Under the pieces are notes generated by a model that saw only the letters and a list, made by a program, of their open reading frames with translations, had not been told where the DNA came from and ran no database searches. From NCBI GenBank assembly GCA_017523005.1, contig JAFWXG010000171.1, positions 1 to 15,637 of the forward strand: a DNA stretch of 15,637 nt, written 5' to 3'. Of the stretch, positions 13,221 through 15,637 are shown piece after piece (within the stretch, counting starts at the first letter, position 1; the number at the start of each line of letters is the position of its first letter). Made by a program: the position numbers and the translations under genes. The DNA is from Clostridia bacterium (lineage in GTDB: Bacteria; Bacillota; Clostridia; RGIG6154).

Positions 13221-13906
13221 TGTTTTTCCCTTTCGTATCTATTCGTTAAAACTTTTGCCATCATAATAAAAAAGAGAGAGGAAAGTCTGTTTAGAGCAGT
13301 TAGTATGTCATATCTCTCTAAATGTTTTGATGGAGTTTCAAAAGCTGTAAATGCTGAAATTTCAGTTTCTCTTGTTAAAGTTCTTAAGCGGTTTAGGGCT
13401 ACTACTGTTTCACCATGATTTACGCTTGGCAGAAAGTGATGAATACCATAATTTTTATACAAATGATGTGAATGTTCACGCAAATCCGCTTTAGAAAGTC
13501 CCTGTAGGTTTATCTCAGGAAGCGGTTCGTCTTTGACTTCACATCTTATAATGAGCCTTATAAATTTAATAATTTCTTCTAAATCCGAAACAACACCCGG
13601 AAACCCATCTTTTTTTGCGATAATCTGAGCAAAGATTATTTCAGATTCTAAGCGGTCTAATTTACCCCTTAAAATTATTCTCGGATGGTTTTTAGGCACT
13701 AAAGCACCATCGTGTAAGTGAGTATATTCTTCAGGTTTTTCGGTTTGTACGCTGTTTTCAGGTACTATGGTCATTTGCTTAGATGCCAAAAACTCACGCG
13801 CAGACGGAGTTAAAATGTCTGATTTATGAAGATGAAAAGGAGAATTCTCCTTGATTTCTCCTTTTCTGAATAATTGATATAAAATATCTCTTGTAATTAC
13901 CGACAT
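13217..13906 (-). CDS. eutT: EutT-type ATP:cob(I)alamin adenosyltransferase
   Basis: EutT makes adenosylcobalamin, the cofactor of ethanolamine ammonia-lyase. The product has 229 residues. Its match to EutT is clear from ILTPSAREFLASKQMTI (residues 31-47), LPSVNHGETVVALNRLRTLTRETE (159-182) and YDILTALNRLSSLFFIMM (199-216), where the helical adenosyltransferase fold and its conserved Arg/Asn residues lie. The HX11CCX2C metal site of Salmonella EutT is missing: the comparable stretch reads THLHDGALVPKNHPRIILRG with no cysteine, and the whole protein has only one (C122). This suggests the metal-site-lacking EutT class described from other Firmicutes. It starts six nt after the shell gene and overlaps pduL as ATGA. 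Confidence 0.9.
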   Translation of the reverse strand: MSVITRDILYQLFRKGEIKENSPFHLHKSDILTPSAREFLASKQMTIVPENSVQTEKPEEYTHLHDGALVPKNHPRIILRGKLDRLESEIIFAQIIAKKDGFPGVVSDLEEIIKFIRLIIRCEVKDEPLPEINLQGLSKADLREHSHHLYKNYGIHHFLPSVNHGETVVALNRLRTLTRETEISAFTAFETPSKHLERYDILTALNRLSSLFFIMMAKVLTNRYEREKQ

Positions 13907-13912
13907 AAGTTA

Positions 13913-14194
13913 TCACATCCCGTGGGGTAAAATTGCGTCTACTTCTGTATGAGGGCGGGGAATAACATGGACTGCGATAAGCTCGCCCACTCTTTCTGCC
14001 GCAGCAGCACCTGCATCTGTTGCAGCTTTTACTGCACCTACATCGCCACGAACCATAACTGTAACCAAGCCTGAACCGATTTGTTCTTTTCCAACCAAGG
14101 TTACATTTGCAGCCTTAACCATAGCGTCAGCTGCTTCAATAGCACCGACTAAACCTTTTGTTTCTACCATTCCTAATGAATTTGTGTTTGCCAT
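13913..14194 (-). CDS. eutM: BMC-H hexameric shell protein (EutM/PduA type)
   Basis: This is the single-domain shell protein that tiles microcompartment facets as hexamers with a central pore. It has 93 residues. Seen: LGMVETKGLVGAIEAADAMV at the N-terminus, the pore loop EQIGSGLVT (residues 37-45), VRGDVGAVKAATDAGAAAA and VHVIPRPH near the end. The pore loop with IGSG is typical of small polar-metabolite pores in PduA/EutM. AAGGAG, which overlaps the end of the upstream eutE-like gene, lies at good distance from ATG. Only one BMC-H copy is in the window; other shell genes (eutL, further BMC-H) are expected upstream beyond 15637. Confidence 0.95.
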   Translation of the reverse strand: MANTNSLGMVETKGLVGAIEAADAMVKAANVTLVGKEQIGSGLVTVMVRGDVGAVKAATDAGAAAAERVGELIAVHVIPRPHTEVDAILPHGM

Positions 14195-14207
14195 TTTTAT
14201 TTTCTCC

Positions 14208-15637
14208 TTATTCCATCAATTTTTGCATAATTTGTTCAACAACTTGTTGTATCATGCTTTCATTGTAACCATTATTACTGCAATTATTCACACATACGCT
14301 TTCAGGCTCACGGACACCGTAGGCAACACGCCTTATATTTATTATGTCTATAGGACCGATATTGTTTGAAGATGAACTTCCGCCAACCGCACCGCATCCT
14401 AAAGTTAAGGACGGGAACAGGTTTGTTGTTGAGCCGATACCACCTAATGAACCTAATGTGTTAACTAAAATTCTTGATGCAGGAACTTCTAACGCAAACT
14501 TTTTAACAACCTCTTCGTCATTTGCATGGATACAGAAGGTATGTCCTGCGCCTTCGAATTGAAGAATTTTAATAGCCTTTTCTAGAACCATGTCGATATT
14601 ATCTTCTGCGTAATAGGCAAGGATAGGACATAGTTTTTCGTGAGAAAATGGAATTGCATCTCCGACTTTTGTTTCCCTTGCAAGCAATATTTTAGTGTTA
14701 TGGGGTACATTATTTAGTCCTGCAAGAGAAGCAATCTCTGTTGCAGACTTTCCAACAATAGCGGGGTTCATAGTACCTCTTGGCGATAAAATAAACTTCT
14801 CTAAAACCTTCTTTTCATCATCGTTTAATATATAACCGTTTTGTGCTAAAATTTCTTTCTCTACTTCCTGCTGACAGCACTTTTCAATAATTATAGACTG
14901 CTCTGATGCACAAATAGTTCCGTTATCAAATGATTTAGATGCAAAAATGTGTTTGATTGCTTTTTTGATGTTTGCAGATTTATGAATAAATGCAGGACCG
15001 TTGCCCGCACCAACGCCAATGGCAGGTTTCCCTGAAGTATAAGCAGATTTGACCATTTCAGGACCGCCTGTAGCTAAAATCAGGGCAGTTAAATTATTTT
15101 GCATAAGTTCTTTTGTGCCGTTAAGAGTTGGGGTTTCGATGCACGATATCGCACCCTCGGGACACCCTGCTTTTTCAGCAGCTTCTTTAATACATTTTAC
15201 AGTTTCTAATATGCAGTTTTTGGCGTTGGGGTGGGGCGAAAAGACTATTGCGTTGCCTGCTTTTATTGAAATTAAAGATTTAAAGATTACGGTAGAAGTT
15301 GGGTTTGTAGATGGTACAAGCCCCGCAATAACTCCTACACTTACGCCAATATCAAGTACTTTCTTTTCCTTGTCGTCTCTTAAAATGCCAACAGTTTTTA
15401 AATCTTTGATTGCCTCATAAAGAGTGCGTGATGCAAACAAGTTTTTAGTAAACTTGTCTTTTGCATTACCAAACCCTGTTTCCTTTTGAGCTAAAGCACC
15501 AAGTCTTTCAGCATTTTTTTCTCCGGCATCTGCAATAGCTTTAACAATTTTATCAATCTGCTCCTGACTCATTCGACAAAGCTTTTGATGAGCCTCGTTA
15601 GCATTTCTTAAACAGCATCTTGCCTGCTGAATTGATA
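14208..15637 (-). CDS. eutE: CoA-acylating acetaldehyde dehydrogenase, EutE-like (5' end outside window)
   Basis: The enzyme oxidises acetaldehyde to acetyl-CoA with NAD+ and CoA within the microcompartment. At least 475 residues are visible. An ATG at 15572 is not the start: the frame stays open to the window edge and the 21 extra residues (ending CCLRNANEAHQKLCRMSQEQ) read like the N-terminal helix of this family, so the gene begins beyond 15637. Numbering from that ATG: VGVIAGLVPSTNPTST (79-94), the cofactor motif GVGAGNGPAFI (186-196), the catalytic cysteine C221 in DNGTICASEQ, and RRVAYG (414-419). A linker with NNCSNNGYNE then leads to an amphipathic C-terminal helix MIQQVVEQIMQKLME (440-454), which looks like an encapsulation peptide. 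Confidence 0.92.
   Translation of the reverse strand, partial: SIQQARCCLRNANEAHQKLCRMSQEQIDKIVKAIADAGEKNAERLGALAQKETGFGNAKDKFTKNLFASRTLYEAIKDLKTVGILRDDKEKKVLDIGVSVGVIAGLVPSTNPTSTVIFKSLISIKAGNAIVFSPHPNAKNCILETVKCIKEAAEKAGCPEGAISCIETPTLNGTKELMQNNLTALILATGGPEMVKSAYTSGKPAIGVGAGNGPAFIHKSANIKKAIKHIFASKSFDNGTICASEQSIIIEKCCQQEVEKEILAQNGYILNDDEKKVLEKFILSPRGTMNPAIVGKSATEIASLAGLNNVPHNTKILLARETKVGDAIPFSHEKLCPILAYYAEDNIDMVLEKAIKILQFEGAGHTFCIHANDEEVVKKFALEVPASRILVNTLGSLGGIGSTTNLFPSLTLGCGAVGGSSSSNNIGPIDIINIRRVAYGVREPESVCVNNCSNNGYNESMIQQVVEQIMQKLME

Noticed and set aside
15049..15420. A 123-codon + strand open frame opposite the aldehyde dehydrogenase
   Set aside because: It is antisense to a conserved enzyme core, has no ribosome site and no family resemblance.
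10418..15637. Propanediol or glycyl-radical (choline) microcompartment type
   Set aside because: EutH and a cupin EutQ mark ethanolamine, and a cobalamin adenosyltransferase argues against a glycyl-radical core; the PduL-type enzyme alone is shared by several types.
1..15637. Mobile elements, CRISPR arrays, tRNA genes, prophage
   Set aside because: No transposase-like frames, terminal repeats, spaced direct repeats or tRNA-like folds were seen; genes are densely packed and conserved.

Overview
The window looks like a chromosomal segment of a low-GC, Gram-positive anaerobe, most likely Clostridia (Bacillota). The evidence is the AT-rich codon use, the miaA-hfq and sepF-yggT-divIVA-lspA-rluD gene orders, the infC-rpmI-rplT operon with a structured leader, strong Shine-Dalgarno sites, and an ethanolamine-utilisation locus in the Firmicutes gene order. 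I cannot name a genus from the sequence alone.

Left part (1-5446, + strand): a tightly packed housekeeping run, often with ATGA overlaps. It holds the 3' end of miaA, hfq, an HlyD-like membrane-anchored protein, sepF, a yggT-family gene, divIVA, lspA, an rluD-family gene and tgt. These cover tRNA and rRNA modification, RNA chaperoning, FtsZ/division-site functions and lipoprotein maturation.

Middle part (5455-10397, + strand): a consensus-quality promoter drives asd-dapA-dapB, the entry into diaminopimelate/lysine synthesis. A second strong promoter then precedes a leader of roughly 150 nt with mutually exclusive hairpins (an attenuator). It controls infC (starting at a rare ATT codon), rpmI and rplT. 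The operon ends at a strong intrinsic terminator, followed by a Cof-type HAD phosphatase gene. A bidirectional terminator separates this gene from the convergent operon to its right.

Right part (10418-15637, - strand): the downstream half of a bacterial-microcompartment operon for ethanolamine catabolism. In transcription order it holds CoA-acylating aldehyde dehydrogenase (eutE-like, 5' end beyond the window), a hexameric shell protein (eutM/pduA type), a cobalamin adenosyltransferase (eutT), a phosphotransacylase (pduL type), an unrecognised 156-residue protein, a pentameric vertex protein (eutN), the ethanolamine permease (eutH) and a cupin (short eutQ). Together these make adenosylcobalamin for the lyase, import ethanolamine, and take acetaldehyde to acetyl-CoA and acetyl-phosphate inside a protein shell. 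The lyase (eutBC), reactivase (eutA), eutL and regulators (eutVW) are not in the window and are expected beyond 15637.

The part closest to undescribed biology is the unrecognised protein at 12137-12607. It carries a short TPSA-type motif also present in the N-terminal part of EutT, and it overlaps eutN by an unusually long 58 nt. The other points of interest are a cysteine-poor EutT without the ferrous-binding motif known from enteric EutT, matching amphipathic encapsulation-like helices on two enzymes, and the infC attenuator. I found no CRISPR array, tRNA, rRNA, insertion sequence or prophage. No gene-free stretch exceeds 300 bases; the longest is the infC leader region (8271-8470).
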